A stretch of DNA of 64,000 nucleotides from the NCBI GenBank assembly GCA_027459505.1, contig DAIDIE010000014.1:124001-188000 (forward strand), read 5' to 3'. Source of the stretch: Acidobacteriota bacterium (GTDB lineage: Bacteria > Acidobacteriota > Terriglobia > Terriglobales > SCQP01). The notes under the pieces were generated by a model, which made no database searches, was not told the origin of the DNA, and saw nothing but the letters and a program-made list of their open reading frames with translations. This document shows positions 7,982 to 17,585 of the stretch, piece after piece (position 1 is the first letter of the stretch; each line of letters begins with the position of its first letter). A program made the position numbers and the translations under genes.

Positions 7982-8809
7982 CTAGGAGTGGGCTTCCGTC
8001 ACCGCCGGGGTGGGTTCCGGGGCGAGAGGCACGCCATGGCTGGTCAGCACGGCTTCGAAGTACTCGTGCACCCGGCGGCTCAACGCTTCACTGTCTTTCA
8101 CCGTCAGGCCCGCGGTTTCAATCGCGGGGCCTATGATGAGCCGTACCGGTCCCGGACGCAGGTGCAGCGAATCGGGTGGCAGCGCTTCGCGCGTTCCGAT
8201 GAGCACCATCGGAACCACCGGGGCCTGAGCCCGCAGAGCGATAAAGAAGGCGCCCGAGACGAACTCGCGCAGATAGCCGCTGGTGGAGCGCCCGCCCTCC
8301 GGAAACACAAATGCCGCCATCCCGTTCTTCACACTCTCTGCCGCTTTGCGCAGGCTCTGCAGCGAGGCGCGTACATTGGCGTGATCCACCGGCAGGTGGC
8401 CGCTGCGGCGCAAGTGCCAGCCCATGAAGGGAATGCTGAACAGGCCTTTGCGAGCCATGATGCGGAACTGCAGCGGCAGTTCGCTGAACAGCACCGGTAT
8501 ATCCATGTAGCTGAGGTGGTTGGCCACCATGACGGCGGGGCGGTCCAGGATGAGGTTCTCTCTCCCCTCCACGGTGACCCGCAGCTGGGCAATGCGGACC
8601 AGCCGCCGCGCCCAGGCCTGCGCTACCCGGTGCTGTTTCCGCCCCGTCGGATCAAATAGGGATAGCGTGAGCGAAACAGCCCCATAAAGCGCGGTCGCCA
8701 GAAAAATGAGCGGGGCGTACCACAGCACCGCGCGCAACCAGGTCAGGGCGCCGCGAACACCGCCGGACGGCGGCAAGGGAGCGCTCGGAATTGAGGAAGG
8801 GTCAGGCAT
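7982..8809 (-). CDS. plsC: 1-acyl-sn-glycerol-3-phosphate acyltransferase
   Basis: PlsC acylates lysophosphatidic acid to phosphatidic acid at the inner membrane. The catalytic His-x4-Asp motif (Asn-His-Leu-Ser-Tyr-Met-Asp) lies near residue 96. Phe-Pro-Glu-Gly-Gly-Arg-Ser-Thr, which binds the phosphate of the acceptor, lies near residue 168, and a Val-Pro-Met-Val-Leu-Ile-Gly block follows. An N-terminal membrane segment (about residues 25-50) is normal. The gene is read in the same direction as folC and accD and follows folC after 30 bp. A TAAACT box lies 9 nt before ATG, so it may also have its own promoter. Confidence 0.9.
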   Translation of the reverse strand: MPDPSSIPSAPLPPSGGVRGALTWLRAVLWYAPLIFLATALYGAVSLTLSLFDPTGRKQHRVAQAWARRLVRIAQLRVTVEGRENLILDRPAVMVANHLSYMDIPVLFSELPLQFRIMARKGLFSIPFMGWHLRRSGHLPVDHANVRASLQSLRKAAESVKNGMAAFVFPEGGRSTSGYLREFVSGAFFIALRAQAPVVPMVLIGTREALPPDSLHLRPGPVRLIIGPAIETAGLTVKDSEALSRRVHEYFEAVLTSHGVPLAPEPTPAVTEAHS

Positions 8810-8839
8810 CCGTTTCGTAGTTTAGCGAGTGGCGGAAAG

Positions 8840-10162
<1,323 letters not shown>

Positions 10163-10188
10163 GAAAGCCACCACTGTCTGGCTCGCCC

Positions 10189-11103
10189 TCAAGCGCCCGC
10201 GGGCGCTGGCGCCGCGCCGCCAGCGACCGCGCCGGCCTGCTGCTCCGCCTTGCCGGCGGTCTGGGTGGAGAAAAAGCTGAGCGTGCGGGCCAGATAGTCC
10301 TTCATCTGTTTGCGATGCACGATGGCGTCCAGCATGCCGTGTTCCAGCAGAAATTCGCTGCGCTGAAACCCTTCCGGCAACTTCTGGCGGATGGTCTGCT
10401 CGATGACGCGGGGCCCCGCAAATCCGATCAGAGCACCGGGCTCGGCAATATTCACGTCGCCCAACATGGCATAGCTGGCCGTCACACCCCCGGTGGTGGG
10501 ATCGGTCAATATCGATATGTAGGGCAGCCCCGCCTCATCCAATTGCGCCAGTGCGGCGGCAATCTTGCCCATCTGCATCAGGCTCACCGCCCCTTCCATC
10601 ATGCGCGCCCCACCCGAGGCGGAGACCACAATCAGCGGCAGCCGCTCCCGCAAAGCGCGTTCGCAGGCCCGCGTGATCTTCTCTCCAACCACCGCGCCCA
10701 GGCTGCCGCCAATAAACCCGTACTCCATCACACAGAGAATCACCGGCTGCCCATGGATTTTGCCGCGGACGCTGACCAGCGCGTCCTTTAAGCCGGTGCT
10801 CTGCTGCGCCTTCGCCAACCGGTCGCGATAGCTCTTGATATCGCTGAACTGCAGCGGGTCGGTGGACTGCAGGTTGGCGTCCAACTCCTCCCACGGGCCG
10901 CCGTCCAGCAGCATCTCCAGGCGCTTGGCGCTGCCAATGCGGAAATGGTGCTCACAGCGAGGGCAGACGTTGTCGTTCTCCTCTAGATCCTTCTTCCAGA
11001 TGATGTTGCGGCAACTCTCGCATTTGACCCACAGGCCCTCAGTGCGGACGTGCTTGTCCGGCAAACTGGGCAGGGGCTTTTTTTCACGGCGAAACCAACT
11101 CAT
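10189..11103 (-). CDS. accD: Acetyl-CoA carboxylase carboxyltransferase subunit beta
   Basis: AccD forms the carboxyltransferase of acetyl-CoA carboxylase with AccA (not in the window), making malonyl-CoA for fatty acids. The N-terminal zinc ribbon has four cysteines in a Cys-x2-Cys ... Cys-x2-Cys arrangement (about residues 28-50). The crotonase-fold domain shows Ser-Ala-Ser-Gly-Gly-Ala-Arg-Met-Met-Glu-Gly, Ser-Ile-Leu-Thr-Asp-Pro-Thr-Thr-Gly-Gly-Val-Thr-Ala-Ser and Pro-Gly-Ala-Leu-Ile-Gly-Phe-Ala-Gly-Pro-Arg-Val. Length (304) is normal. The tail is an Ala/Gly/Pro-rich extension after about residue 285. It is followed directly by folC and plsC. Confidence 0.96.
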   Translation of the reverse strand: MSWFRREKKPLPSLPDKHVRTEGLWVKCESCRNIIWKKDLEENDNVCPRCEHHFRIGSAKRLEMLLDGGPWEELDANLQSTDPLQFSDIKSYRDRLAKAQQSTGLKDALVSVRGKIHGQPVILCVMEYGFIGGSLGAVVGEKITRACERALRERLPLIVVSASGGARMMEGAVSLMQMGKIAAALAQLDEAGLPYISILTDPTTGGVTASYAMLGDVNIAEPGALIGFAGPRVIEQTIRQKLPEGFQRSEFLLEHGMLDAIVHRKQMKDYLARTLSFFSTQTAGKAEQQAGAVAGGAAPAPAGA

Positions 11104-11135
11104 AGGGCAGCTTCCACGGGAGGAATTCAGGCCAA

Positions 11136-11711
11136 CTAATATTCTATGCCGCGTTGAGCCAGAATGCCCTTCTGGTAGGCGTGCTTGACTTCCCGCATTT
11201 CCGTCACCGTATCGGCCAGCTCCACGATCCCCGGGTGCGCGTTGCGCCCGGTGAGGATCACGTGCACGGCTTCCGGCTTGCTCTTCAGAAAATCGATGAC
11301 CAGTTGCGCATCCAGCATGTGATACGTGATGGCGTAGTTGATCTCGTCCAGAATGACCAGATCCCAGCGCTCACTGGCGATCTCCCGCACCGCTTCCCCC
11401 CAGGCCTCTTCCACCAGCCGCACGTCTTCCGGGTCCGGCTTCTCCTGCCCGACCTTGACGAAACCGCGGCCCATCTGCCGCATCACGAAGTTGTCACCGA
11501 ATGCCTTCACCGCATCGAGCTCGCCATAGTGCCAGGAGCCCTTCAGAAACTGCAGCATCAGCACCCGCAGCCCCTGCCCCACAGCGCGCAGCGCAGTTCC
11601 CATGGCCGCAGTGGTCTTGCCCTTGCCGGGACCGGTGGTGACGATAATGAGACCGCGTTGGGTTTCGTTCATGCGGGAGTGTGCCAAGGGCGCCAGGTTA
11701 GTCTCGATCAT
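11136..11711 (-). CDS. cobO: Corrinoid adenosyltransferase CobO/BtuR type
   Basis: The enzyme transfers adenosyl from ATP to Co(I) corrinoid, giving the coenzyme B12 form. The N-terminal P-loop Gly-Pro-Gly-Lys-Gly-Lys-Thr-Thr-Ala-Ala is the unusual P-loop of this family. Leu-Gln-Phe-Leu-Lys-Gly, Trp-Asp-Leu-Val-Ile-Leu-Asp-Glu-Ile-Asn-Tyr-Ala and Leu-Thr-Gly-Arg-Asn-Ala-His are all present. Length (191, or 178 from the second ATG at 11672) is normal. No other cobalamin biosynthesis gene is in the window, so it may serve corrinoid salvage. It lies upstream of accD on the same strand with a 32-bp gap. Confidence 0.93.
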   Translation of the reverse strand: MIETNLAPLAHSRMNETQRGLIIVTTGPGKGKTTAAMGTALRAVGQGLRVLMLQFLKGSWHYGELDAVKAFGDNFVMRQMGRGFVKVGQEKPDPEDVRLVEEAWGEAVREIASERWDLVILDEINYAITYHMLDAQLVIDFLKSKPEAVHVILTGRNAHPGIVELADTVTEMREVKHAYQKGILAQRGIEY

Positions 11712-11771
11712 GATCCGGGCGGCCGCTTCCTAATGCTACCGCAGCACTGGAGAATGCCTGCCACAACCCCG

Positions 11772-12203
11772 CTACCCGCGATGGTAGGGGTGGTGGTTCA
11801 GGATCGTGCAGGCGCGGTAGAGCTGTTCCAGCAGCATGACCCGCGCCAACTCGTGCGAGAAGGTCAGCGGTGACAATGAAAGAGCCACGTGACGCGTGCG
11901 GCGCAGCTCCGCGCCGAAGCCATCCGCCCCCCCAATGGCAAACACCATTTCCCGCGTGTCGTGCGTGAACTGCTCTTGGAGGAACTGCGCGAGCTGGTTT
12001 GAATCCATCGACTTGCCGCCCGGCTCCAGCAACACCAGTCGCGCATCTTCGGTGCGCCGCAATAACTGCTGCTCGGGATCTTTGCCCGCTAGCTCCTCGT
12101 GGCTGATCTGGGCGTAGCGGCCAATTCGGCGCAAATACTCCTGCGTCCACTCCGCCGTGGCGGCGGACTTGGTTTTCCCGATCCAGATCACGCGCAGTCG
12201 CAT
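11772..12203 (-). CDS. rlmH: 23S rRNA pseudouridine-1915 N3-methyltransferase
   Basis: RlmH is a small SPOUT methyltransferase acting on assembled ribosomes. The diagnostic parts are present: Ile-Gly-Gly-Ala-Asp-Gly-Phe-Gly (SAM-binding knot) and a C-terminus running Leu-Ser-Pro-Leu-Thr-Phe-Ser-His-Glu-Leu-Ala-Arg and ending in Asn-His-His-Pro-Tyr-His-Arg. Length is 143 residues, close to the usual 155. A TACACT box lies 8 nt before ATG on the minus strand, so the transcript may start at or just before the start codon. Confidence 0.95.
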   Translation of the reverse strand: MRLRVIWIGKTKSAATAEWTQEYLRRIGRYAQISHEELAGKDPEQQLLRRTEDARLVLLEPGGKSMDSNQLAQFLQEQFTHDTREMVFAIGGADGFGAELRRTRHVALSLSPLTFSHELARVMLLEQLYRACTILNHHPYHRG

Positions 12204-12267
12204 AGCGATTTAGTGTAACGAAGTCGCCGGCAGCCTGCTGCGCTGCGGGGCTGGATGTGGCGGTCCT

Positions 12268-13047
12268 CTAGGCTCCGGCTGGCCGCACCCGCCCCTGATC
12301 AATGCAATAGAGCGGTTCGACACCTTGAATGTCGCTGCGGCGATGTCCGCTCTGCAGCACGGTCATGCCCCACTGCCGGTGCAGGTTACGCAGTAGCTCC
12401 AACATCTGTGCCGCCGCCTCGTCATCCAAAGCGGAAATGGGCTCGTCAAGCAGAAGAATGCGTGGCCGCCGCCAAAGCGCGCGGCCCAGTGCAACCCGCT
12501 GCCGCTGCCCCCCGCTGAGCGAGCCTACCCGACGCGAAAGGATGCCGCTGATGCCCAGCGCCTCGGCGAGTTCATGCAGCTCCTCTCCCTCAAAATGGGG
12601 GCCTCCGCGCGTGCCCGGCTTGACGCCGGCTGCCCCGCCAGACCGGGCCCGCGGGGCAAAACCCAGGTTGGCGGCGACATCCAGGTGCGGAAACAGAAGC
12701 GGCTCCTGAAAAACCATGCTGATTCCACGCTGCTGCGGCGGTACATAGGTTACGTCCCGCCCGTCAACCCGGATCGCGCCGGAGTGGGCCGGATGTAGCC
12801 CGGCGATGGTTTCCAGCAGCTTACTTTTACCGGCGCCGCTGGGACCGAGCACGCCCGCAAAACTTCCGGCGGGCAGATCCATATCCAGCGGCCCCAATTG
12901 AAAGCCTCGTGGGGGAGCGGTGCGGAGAAAAGTCTGCCGGCTGCGGTATTGCGGCTGCTCGGGATCGGGATGGGTGCCACCCGCATAGGCCATCAGCTCC
13001 CTCAGTTCCAGTCGCGCCGCGCGCGCAGGCCCCCCCTCAACGCTCAC
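12268..13047 (-). CDS. wtpC: Tungstate/molybdate ABC transporter ATP-binding protein
   Basis: The nucleotide-binding subunit of an oxyanion importer. Walker A is Gly-Pro-Ser-Gly-Ala-Gly-Lys-Ser, the signature is Leu-Ser-Gly-Gly-Gln-Arg-Gln-Arg-Val-Ala, and Walker B is Ile-Leu-Leu-Leu-Asp-Glu-Pro. The switch His occurs in Gln-Ser-Gly-His rather than the usual Val-Thr-His. The frame extends far upstream, but GTG 13047 overlaps the permease stop (GTGA) and gives 259 residues, so it is chosen. A basic Arg/Gly-rich stretch of about 20 residues interrupts the helical domain just before the signature. No TOBE domain follows the NBD; that function may be supplied by the regulator at 14853. Confidence 0.85.
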   Translation of the reverse strand: MSVEGGPARAARLELRELMAYAGGTHPDPEQPQYRSRQTFLRTAPPRGFQLGPLDMDLPAGSFAGVLGPSGAGKSKLLETIAGLHPAHSGAIRVDGRDVTYVPPQQRGISMVFQEPLLFPHLDVAANLGFAPRARSGGAAGVKPGTRGGPHFEGEELHELAEALGISGILSRRVGSLSGGQRQRVALGRALWRRPRILLLDEPISALDDEAAAQMLELLRNLHRQWGMTVLQSGHRRSDIQGVEPLYCIDQGRVRPAGA

Positions 13048-13856
13048 TCCGGCACTCCTTCCAGGGTGCTCACCCCCCAGATGATCAGAAATCCGAACAC
13101 CACCAGCAATCCCGCCACCGGCAACGCATAACTCACGCCATAGGTCGAAAAACGGTCGTAGATCAGGATAGAGATGACACGCGGGTTGTAGGTCAGAATG
13201 ACCAGCGAGCCGAACTCGGCAACGGCGCGCGCAAAGGTCAAAATCGCGCCGCTCAAAATCTGCGGCCACGCCAGGGGCAGGCTGACGCGCCGGAAGGCCT
13301 GCCAGCCGCTGCAGCCCAGCGACTGCGCCACTTGTTCAAAACGCGGGTCGACGGCGCGAAAGCCATCGCGGCAGCTATGCACCAGAAAGGGGCAGGAGAC
13401 AAACAGCATGGCCGCCGCAATGCCCGCGGGATTGTCCACAAACGTCAGGCGCAGGTGCGCCGCCAGCCCCCCCACCCAGCCATCGCGGCCCAGCAGGAGC
13501 AACAGCGCGATGCCCGCCACCGGGTGCGGCAAAATCAGCGGCATGTCCACCAGTGCCATCCAGACGCGGGCCAGCAGCAGACGGCGGCGGGCGATCGCAT
13601 AACCCAGCGGAACGGCAAAGAAAATGCCAACCAGCGTGGCGCCCCCCGCACAGGCGAAGGTGAGCAGCAGGGAGTGCCGCACTTGCCGGTCGAGCACGGC
13701 TTGCGCCACCGCCACCGGACGATTCAGCAGCGTCCCCAGTGGCAGCGCAAAATAGAGCACCAGCGGAAGCCCCGGCACCAGATACCAGCGGCGTGCGGCC
13801 ACGCGCCAGGGAGTCTTGTGATTGAGAGCGTCGCGGTTCAAACTCTCTGGCCTCAA
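13044..13856 (-). CDS. wtpB: Tungstate/molybdate ABC transporter permease
   Basis: A 270-residue permease with about six membrane helices. The cytoplasmic EAA loop (Glu-Gln-Val-Ala-Gln-Ser-Leu-Gly-Cys-Ser-Gly-Trp-Gln-Ala-Phe then Val-Ser-Leu-Pro-Leu-Ala) is clear near residues 175-195. It is followed by Phe-Ala-Arg-Ala-Val-Ala-Glu-Phe-Gly, the hallmark of ModB/WtpB/CysT permeases. It overlaps the binding-protein gene by 4 bp upstream and the ATPase gene by 4 bp downstream, so the three are translationally coupled. Confidence 0.9.
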   Translation of the reverse strand: MRPESLNRDALNHKTPWRVAARRWYLVPGLPLVLYFALPLGTLLNRPVAVAQAVLDRQVRHSLLLTFACAGGATLVGIFFAVPLGYAIARRRLLLARVWMALVDMPLILPHPVAGIALLLLLGRDGWVGGLAAHLRLTFVDNPAGIAAAMLFVSCPFLVHSCRDGFRAVDPRFEQVAQSLGCSGWQAFRRVSLPLAWPQILSGAILTFARAVAEFGSLVILTYNPRVISILIYDRFSTYGVSYALPVAGLLVVFGFLIIWGVSTLEGVPE

Positions 13857-14827
13857 CGGATGGCTTGCTTAGACCTTTTGCGCAGCGCCTGGACGGCTTG
13901 CACCAGCCGGGCTGGCGCGCCGCTGCCCTGAATGAAGGGTGGGGCAAGCGGTTGCTGGCTGTTGGCGCGCAGGATCGCCGCGCCCGCTGGCGAAAGCAGC
14001 TTCAGGATAAATCCCACCGCCCCGGCATGGTTGGTGCTGGTTTGCGGAATGGTGATCGCGTAGAGGATCGGGCTTGCGTGAATCGTGGTCCGTGTCCCGG
14101 GTCGCGCCCCCGCCACTTGAATGCTGGCTTGCCGGTACCAGCTGGCCAGCCTGGGGTCACTCAGATTGATCTGCTTGGGCAGCCGCACGTAGCGCAGACC
14201 ATGCTGTTTTGCCACCGCCAGGTACTGCCAGGCGTAGTCGATCTGCCCCGACTCCAGCAGCGCCAGCAGCGCCACCGAATGGGCGCGCATGTAGCGCTTG
14301 CCGCTCGCTTGGCGCAGCTCTTGCGCCAACCCGGGGCGGTGATAGTAGCGCTCTGCAAGTTGCCACGCCAGTAGCGTGTTGTAGCCCTCCGGATCCATAT
14401 TGGGATTGGCGTACGCGCTACGCACGCCCGGACGCAACAGAATGTCCGCCCAATTACTGGCATTGATCTGTTGGGCAAAGCGGGATTGCGGCGTATAGGC
14501 CAGCACCAGTTCCCCGTTGGCGAAACCGATCCACCAGGGTGGCAGCGGCGGCTTGGGGTTGGCGAAAAGCGACGCGTCGGCTACCGCCAACACATCCACT
14601 GGCGGCCGCAGCCCCTGCAGTTTCCGCAGCAACATGGTGCTGCCCCCACTCTCCTGTTCGATGTTCCAGGCGGAAAGCTTGCCCGCCAGTTGGTCAAAGC
14701 TGGAGCTCAGAGTGGCCGCACGGTAAACCAGAAGCCGGGGTCCGGAGGCGTTTGCGCTCAGGGTTGCGGCCAAAACAACGAGCGCCGCTGTGAGGGCGCC
14801 TGCCAATCTCCGTCTGCTTCGGTTCAT
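13853..14827 (-). CDS. wtpA: Tungstate/molybdate-binding periplasmic protein (WtpA-like)
   Basis: The substrate-binding protein of the transporter, 324 residues. An N-terminal basic region and hydrophobic core ending near Ala-Asn-Ala (residue 27) is a secretion signal. The WtpA-type core is visible: Asp-Val-Leu-Ala-Val-Ala-Asp, Asn-Gly-Glu-Leu-Val-Leu-Ala-Tyr-Thr, Asp-Pro-Glu-Gly-Tyr, Gly-Gln-Ile-Asp-Tyr-Ala-Trp-Gln-Tyr and Leu-Pro-x-x-Ile-Asn-Leu-Ser-Asp-Pro. The family binds tungstate very tightly; tungstate versus molybdate cannot be separated here. It follows the regulator gene after 25 bp, so all four genes form one operon. Confidence 0.88.
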   Translation of the reverse strand: MNRSRRRLAGALTAALVVLAATLSANASGPRLLVYRAATLSSSFDQLAGKLSAWNIEQESGGSTMLLRKLQGLRPPVDVLAVADASLFANPKPPLPPWWIGFANGELVLAYTPQSRFAQQINASNWADILLRPGVRSAYANPNMDPEGYNTLLAWQLAERYYHRPGLAQELRQASGKRYMRAHSVALLALLESGQIDYAWQYLAVAKQHGLRYVRLPKQINLSDPRLASWYRQASIQVAGARPGTRTTIHASPILYAITIPQTSTNHAGAVGFILKLLSPAGAAILRANSQQPLAPPFIQGSGAPARLVQAVQALRKRSKQAIR

Positions 14828-14852
14828 GTCTGGGTTCCATCCAGCGCCGGGC

Positions 14853-15263
14853 TTAGCGCATCAGCATCACTTCCGTTGCTTTGATCAGAGCGATCGCCGG
14901 TTGACCGACTTCCAGGCCGAGTTCTTCGACCGCCTCCGCCGTGACCACCGCCTGCACGTACTGATCGCCGATGCGCAGCCGTACCGCGGCCAGCAAGCCA
15001 TCGCGGCGAATCGAGGCCACAACTCCTCGCAGTTGATTGCGTCCACTAACCCGTAGACCTTCCGCCGCACTGGAGCCCGCCGCGCTTGAGAGCGGCACAG
15101 CCGCCAGCTCCGGGCGCAGACGTGTGAGCTCCTGTTCGGCAATACGGTAATGACCTCCCGGAGTTCTGGAAGCCATCAACTTGCCTTGATAAATCCACTG
15201 CTTGAGCGTGGGATAGGACACCCCAAGAAGCTCCGCTGCATCCTTTGGCTTGAGCCACCGCAC
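14853..15263 (-). CDS. HTH (excisionase/MerR-like) - TOBE oxyanion-responsive regulator
   Basis: A 136-residue two-domain protein. Residues 1-55 are a winged HTH of the excisionase/MerR type: Lys-Asp-Ala-Ala-Glu-Leu-Leu-Gly-Val-Ser, then Gly-Gly-His-Tyr-Arg-Ile. Residues about 72-136 are a single TOBE/Mop domain with Ser-Gly-Arg-Asn-Gln-Leu-Arg-Gly-Val-Val, which binds molybdate or tungstate in ModE and Mop proteins. It heads the wtpABC operon and is divergent from dnaK. The natural inference is that it senses the transported oxyanion and controls this operon, doing ModE's job with a different DNA-binding domain. GTG 15263 is the start; the predicted -10 lies only 6 nt upstream. Confidence 0.88.
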   Translation of the reverse strand: MRWLKPKDAAELLGVSYPTLKQWIYQGKLMASRTPGGHYRIAEQELTRLRPELAAVPLSSAAGSSAAEGLRVSGRNQLRGVVASIRRDGLLAAVRLRIGDQYVQAVVTAEAVEELGLEVGQPAIALIKATEVMLMR

Positions 15264-15269
15264 GGGGCC

Positions 15270-15309
15270 AGTATAGCGCGCTCATGACTAATTTCTACGG
15301 ATTTAGTCA
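15270..15309 (-). promoter_or_regulatory. Promoter and candidate operator of the wtp operon
   Basis: On the minus strand a TATACT box (15275-15270) ends 6 nt before the GTG start of the regulator. A perfect 7-bp inverted repeat TGACTAA-N11-TTAGTCA (15285-15309) covers the expected -35 area. A dyad over the -35 upstream of an autoregulated oxyanion operon is a likely operator for the HTH-TOBE protein. This is inferred; no such site is known to me for this protein type. Confidence 0.55.
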
Positions 15310-15428
15310 AATCGAGCGTAAAAAAGCGTCAGAATTCATCGTGCTTACAGCGCCCAACCCCAGCTGCGACAACGGAAATCAGCAGCTCGAGCCAGGGTTG
15401 CAGTTGACAGCATAAGACTAAGATCGAG

Positions 15429-15459
15429 GTTGACAAGAACGCACTCAATGTACTAGATT
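15429..15459 (+). promoter_or_regulatory. dnaK promoter with HAIR-like (HspR) box
   Basis: TTGACA (15430-15435), an 18-nt spacer and TAGATT (15454-15459) form a good sigma-70 promoter 37 bp upstream of dnaK. Within it, GTTGACA-N7-ACTCAAT (15429-15449) matches the HAIR consensus CTTGAGT-N7-ACTCAAG at 4 of 7 and 6 of 7 positions. An hspR gene lies in the same cluster, so repression of dnaK by HspR is likely. Another TTGACA occurs at 15404. Confidence 0.65.
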
Positions 15460-15495
15460 TGATGATGCGAGCAGAATTTGCGAGGAGCGGTGCAC

Positions 15496-17427
15496 ATGGG
15501 AAAAATTATTGGTATTGATTTGGGAACCACCAATAGCGTGGTGGCCGTGATGGAGAACGGCGAGCCCAAGGTGATTCCCAACGCGGAGGGGTCGCGCACA
15601 ACGCCTTCAGTGGTGGCCTTCACCAAAAGCGGCGAGCGGTTGGTTGGCCAAGTGGCCAAACGGCAGGCGATTACTAACCCGGAAAACACGATTTACTCTA
15701 TCAAGCGCTTCATGGGGCGGCGCTATGAAGAGGTCAACGAAGAGATGAAGATGGTCCCCTACAAGGTCGAGCGCCAGGGGGATCACGTGGTGGTTGCCGC
15801 CGGCGGTAAAACCTACACCCCGCCGGAGATTTCCGCCTTCATCCTGCAGAAGCTCAAGCAGGCGGCCGAGGACTACCTCGGCTCCAAGGTTACCGAAGCG
15901 GTCATCACCGTGCCGGCCTACTTCAACGATAGTCAGCGGCAGGCCACCAAAGATGCGGGCCGCATTGCCGGTCTCGACGTCAAGCGCATCGTCAACGAGC
16001 CCACCGCGGCCGCCTTGGCCTATGGCCTGGACAAGAAAAAGGAACAGACCATCGCGGTCTACGACTTCGGCGGCGGCACCTTCGATATTTCCATTCTGGA
16101 AGTCGGCGAAGGCGTGGTCGAAGTCAAGTCGACCAACGGCGATACCCACCTGGGCGGCGATAACATCGACCAGCGCCTGGTCGACTGGCTGGTGGATGAG
16201 TTCAAAAAGGAAGAGGGCATTGACCTGCGCTCGCGCGGCAACGAAATGGCCCTGCAGCGCCTCAAAGACGCCGCGGAAAAGGCCAAAATCGAGCTTTCCA
16301 GCGCGATGGAAACCGAGATCAACCTGCCCTTCATCACCGCCGATGCCAGCGGGCCCAAGCACTTGGTGAAAAAGCTGACTCGGGCGCAGTTTGAGCGCAT
16401 GGTGGAAGACATCCTGCAGCGCTCGGCCGGACCCTGCAAACAGGCGCTCAGCGACGCCGGCCTGACCGCCAGCCAGATCCACGAGGTGGTTCTGGTGGGC
16501 GGCAGCACCCGTATCCCGCGCGTCCAGCAGATCGTCAAAGATCTGTTTGGCAAAGAGCCCAACAAGAGCGTCAACCCCGACGAGGTGGTCGCGGTCGGCG
16601 CGGCGGTGCAGGCCGGCGTGCTGGCGGGCGAGGTGAAAGACCTGCTGCTGCTCGACGTGACCCCGCTTTCGCTGGGCATTGAGACGCTGGGGGGAGTCAA
16701 CACCGTCCTGATTCCGCGCAATACCACCATCCCCACCCGCAAGAGCGAGACCTTCTCGACCGCCGCCGACAACCAGACCTCGGTCGAGGTCCATGTGCTG
16801 CAGGGCGAGCGCCCCATGGCGGCGCAGAACCGCACCCTGGGCAAATTCCATCTGATCGGAATTCCGCCCGCGCCGCGCGGCATTCCTCAAGTCGAGGTGA
16901 CCTTCGACATTGACGCCAACGGCATCGTCAATGTCAGCGCCAAGGATCTCGGCACCGGTAAGGAGCAGAAGATCACCATCACCGCCTCCAGCGGACTTTC
17001 CAAGGACGAAGTCGAGCGCATGACCAAGGACGCCGACGCCCATGCGGATGAAGACCGCCGCAAGCGTGAGGAGATCGAGGCCCGTAATCAGCTCGACTCG
17101 ATGGTCTACAACACCGATAAGACGCTGCGCGAAAACCGCGACAAGGTCGAGGAAGCCGACGCCAAGGCCATTGAAGAGGCGCTGGAGGAGGCCAAAAAGG
17201 CCCTCGAGGGCAGCGACGCGGCGGCCATGAACGCGGCTCGCGAGCGGCTCAGCCAGGCGGCTCACAAGCTGGCCGAAGCGATGTACAAGAAGGCCAGTGA
17301 ACAGGCCGCCGGCGCTCAGCCCGGGCAGCCCGGCGGCGATGGCGCCGGAGCCGCTCCCGGCGGTGAAGCCAAACCCGGCGACGTCATCGACGCCGAATAC
17401 GTTGACGTTGACAGTGAAAAGAAGTGA
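15496..17427 (+). CDS. dnaK: Molecular chaperone DnaK (Hsp70)
   Basis: A full-length Hsp70 of 643 residues. [10 protein letters not shown] begins the ATPase domain, with [13 protein letters not shown] and Val-Gly-Gly-Ser-Thr-Arg-Ile-Pro later. [13 protein letters not shown] is the interdomain linker and start of the substrate domain. The lid ends in a Gly/Ala/Pro-rich tail with acidic residues. ATG 15496 is preceded at 8 nt by GAGGAG and is used rather than an in-frame GTG at 15478. dnaJ and hspR follow; grpE is not in the cluster. Confidence 0.98.
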   Translation: MGKIIGIDLGTTNSVVAVMENGEPKVIPNAEGSRTTPSVVAFTKSGERLVGQVAKRQAITNPENTIYSIKRFMGRRYEEVNEEMKMVPYKVERQGDHVVVAAGGKTYTPPEISAFILQKLKQAAEDYLGSKVTEAVITVPAYFNDSQRQATKDAGRIAGLDVKRIVNEPTAAALAYGLDKKKEQTIAVYDFGGGTFDISILEVGEGVVEVKSTNGDTHLGGDNIDQRLVDWLVDEFKKEEGIDLRSRGNEMALQRLKDAAEKAKIELSSAMETEINLPFITADASGPKHLVKKLTRAQFERMVEDILQRSAGPCKQALSDAGLTASQIHEVVLVGGSTRIPRVQQIVKDLFGKEPNKSVNPDEVVAVGAAVQAGVLAGEVKDLLLLDVTPLSLGIETLGGVNTVLIPRNTTIPTRKSETFSTAADNQTSVEVHVLQGERPMAAQNRTLGKFHLIGIPPAPRGIPQVEVTFDIDANGIVNVSAKDLGTGKEQKITITASSGLSKDEVERMTKDADAHADEDRRKREEIEARNQLDSMVYNTDKTLRENRDKVEEADAKAIEEALEEAKKALEGSDAAAMNAARERLSQAAHKLAEAMYKKASEQAAGAQPGQPGGDGAGAAPGGEAKPGDVIDAEYVDVDSEKK

Positions 17428-17445
17428 ACTAAGCAAGTAAAACGC

Positions 17446-17473
17446 GCTGGCGGCGCGGCAGCGCGCCGCCAGC
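17446..17473 (+). terminator. Hairpin between dnaK and dnaJ
   Basis: A perfect 12-bp stem GCTGGCGGCGCG / CGCGCCGCCAGC with a 4-nt loop, 19 bp after the dnaK stop. Only a weak T-rich stretch (ATTTTGTTTG) follows, so it may act as a partial terminator or an mRNA-stabilising hairpin that makes dnaK more abundant than dnaJ. Confidence 0.6.
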
Positions 17474-17585
17474 CATGAATTTTGTTTGCAGAAGACAGGC
17501 CCGGGCTTCCCCGGGCTTCCTTCTATGCCCCGGACTCGGTATGCTCCAGACGGTGCGCCTCTGGATTCGCGAGCGCTTTTAACCT

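Noticed and set aside
15607-17436. 609-codon ORF antisense to dnaK
   Set aside because: A shadow of the strong codon bias in dnaK; no domain features.
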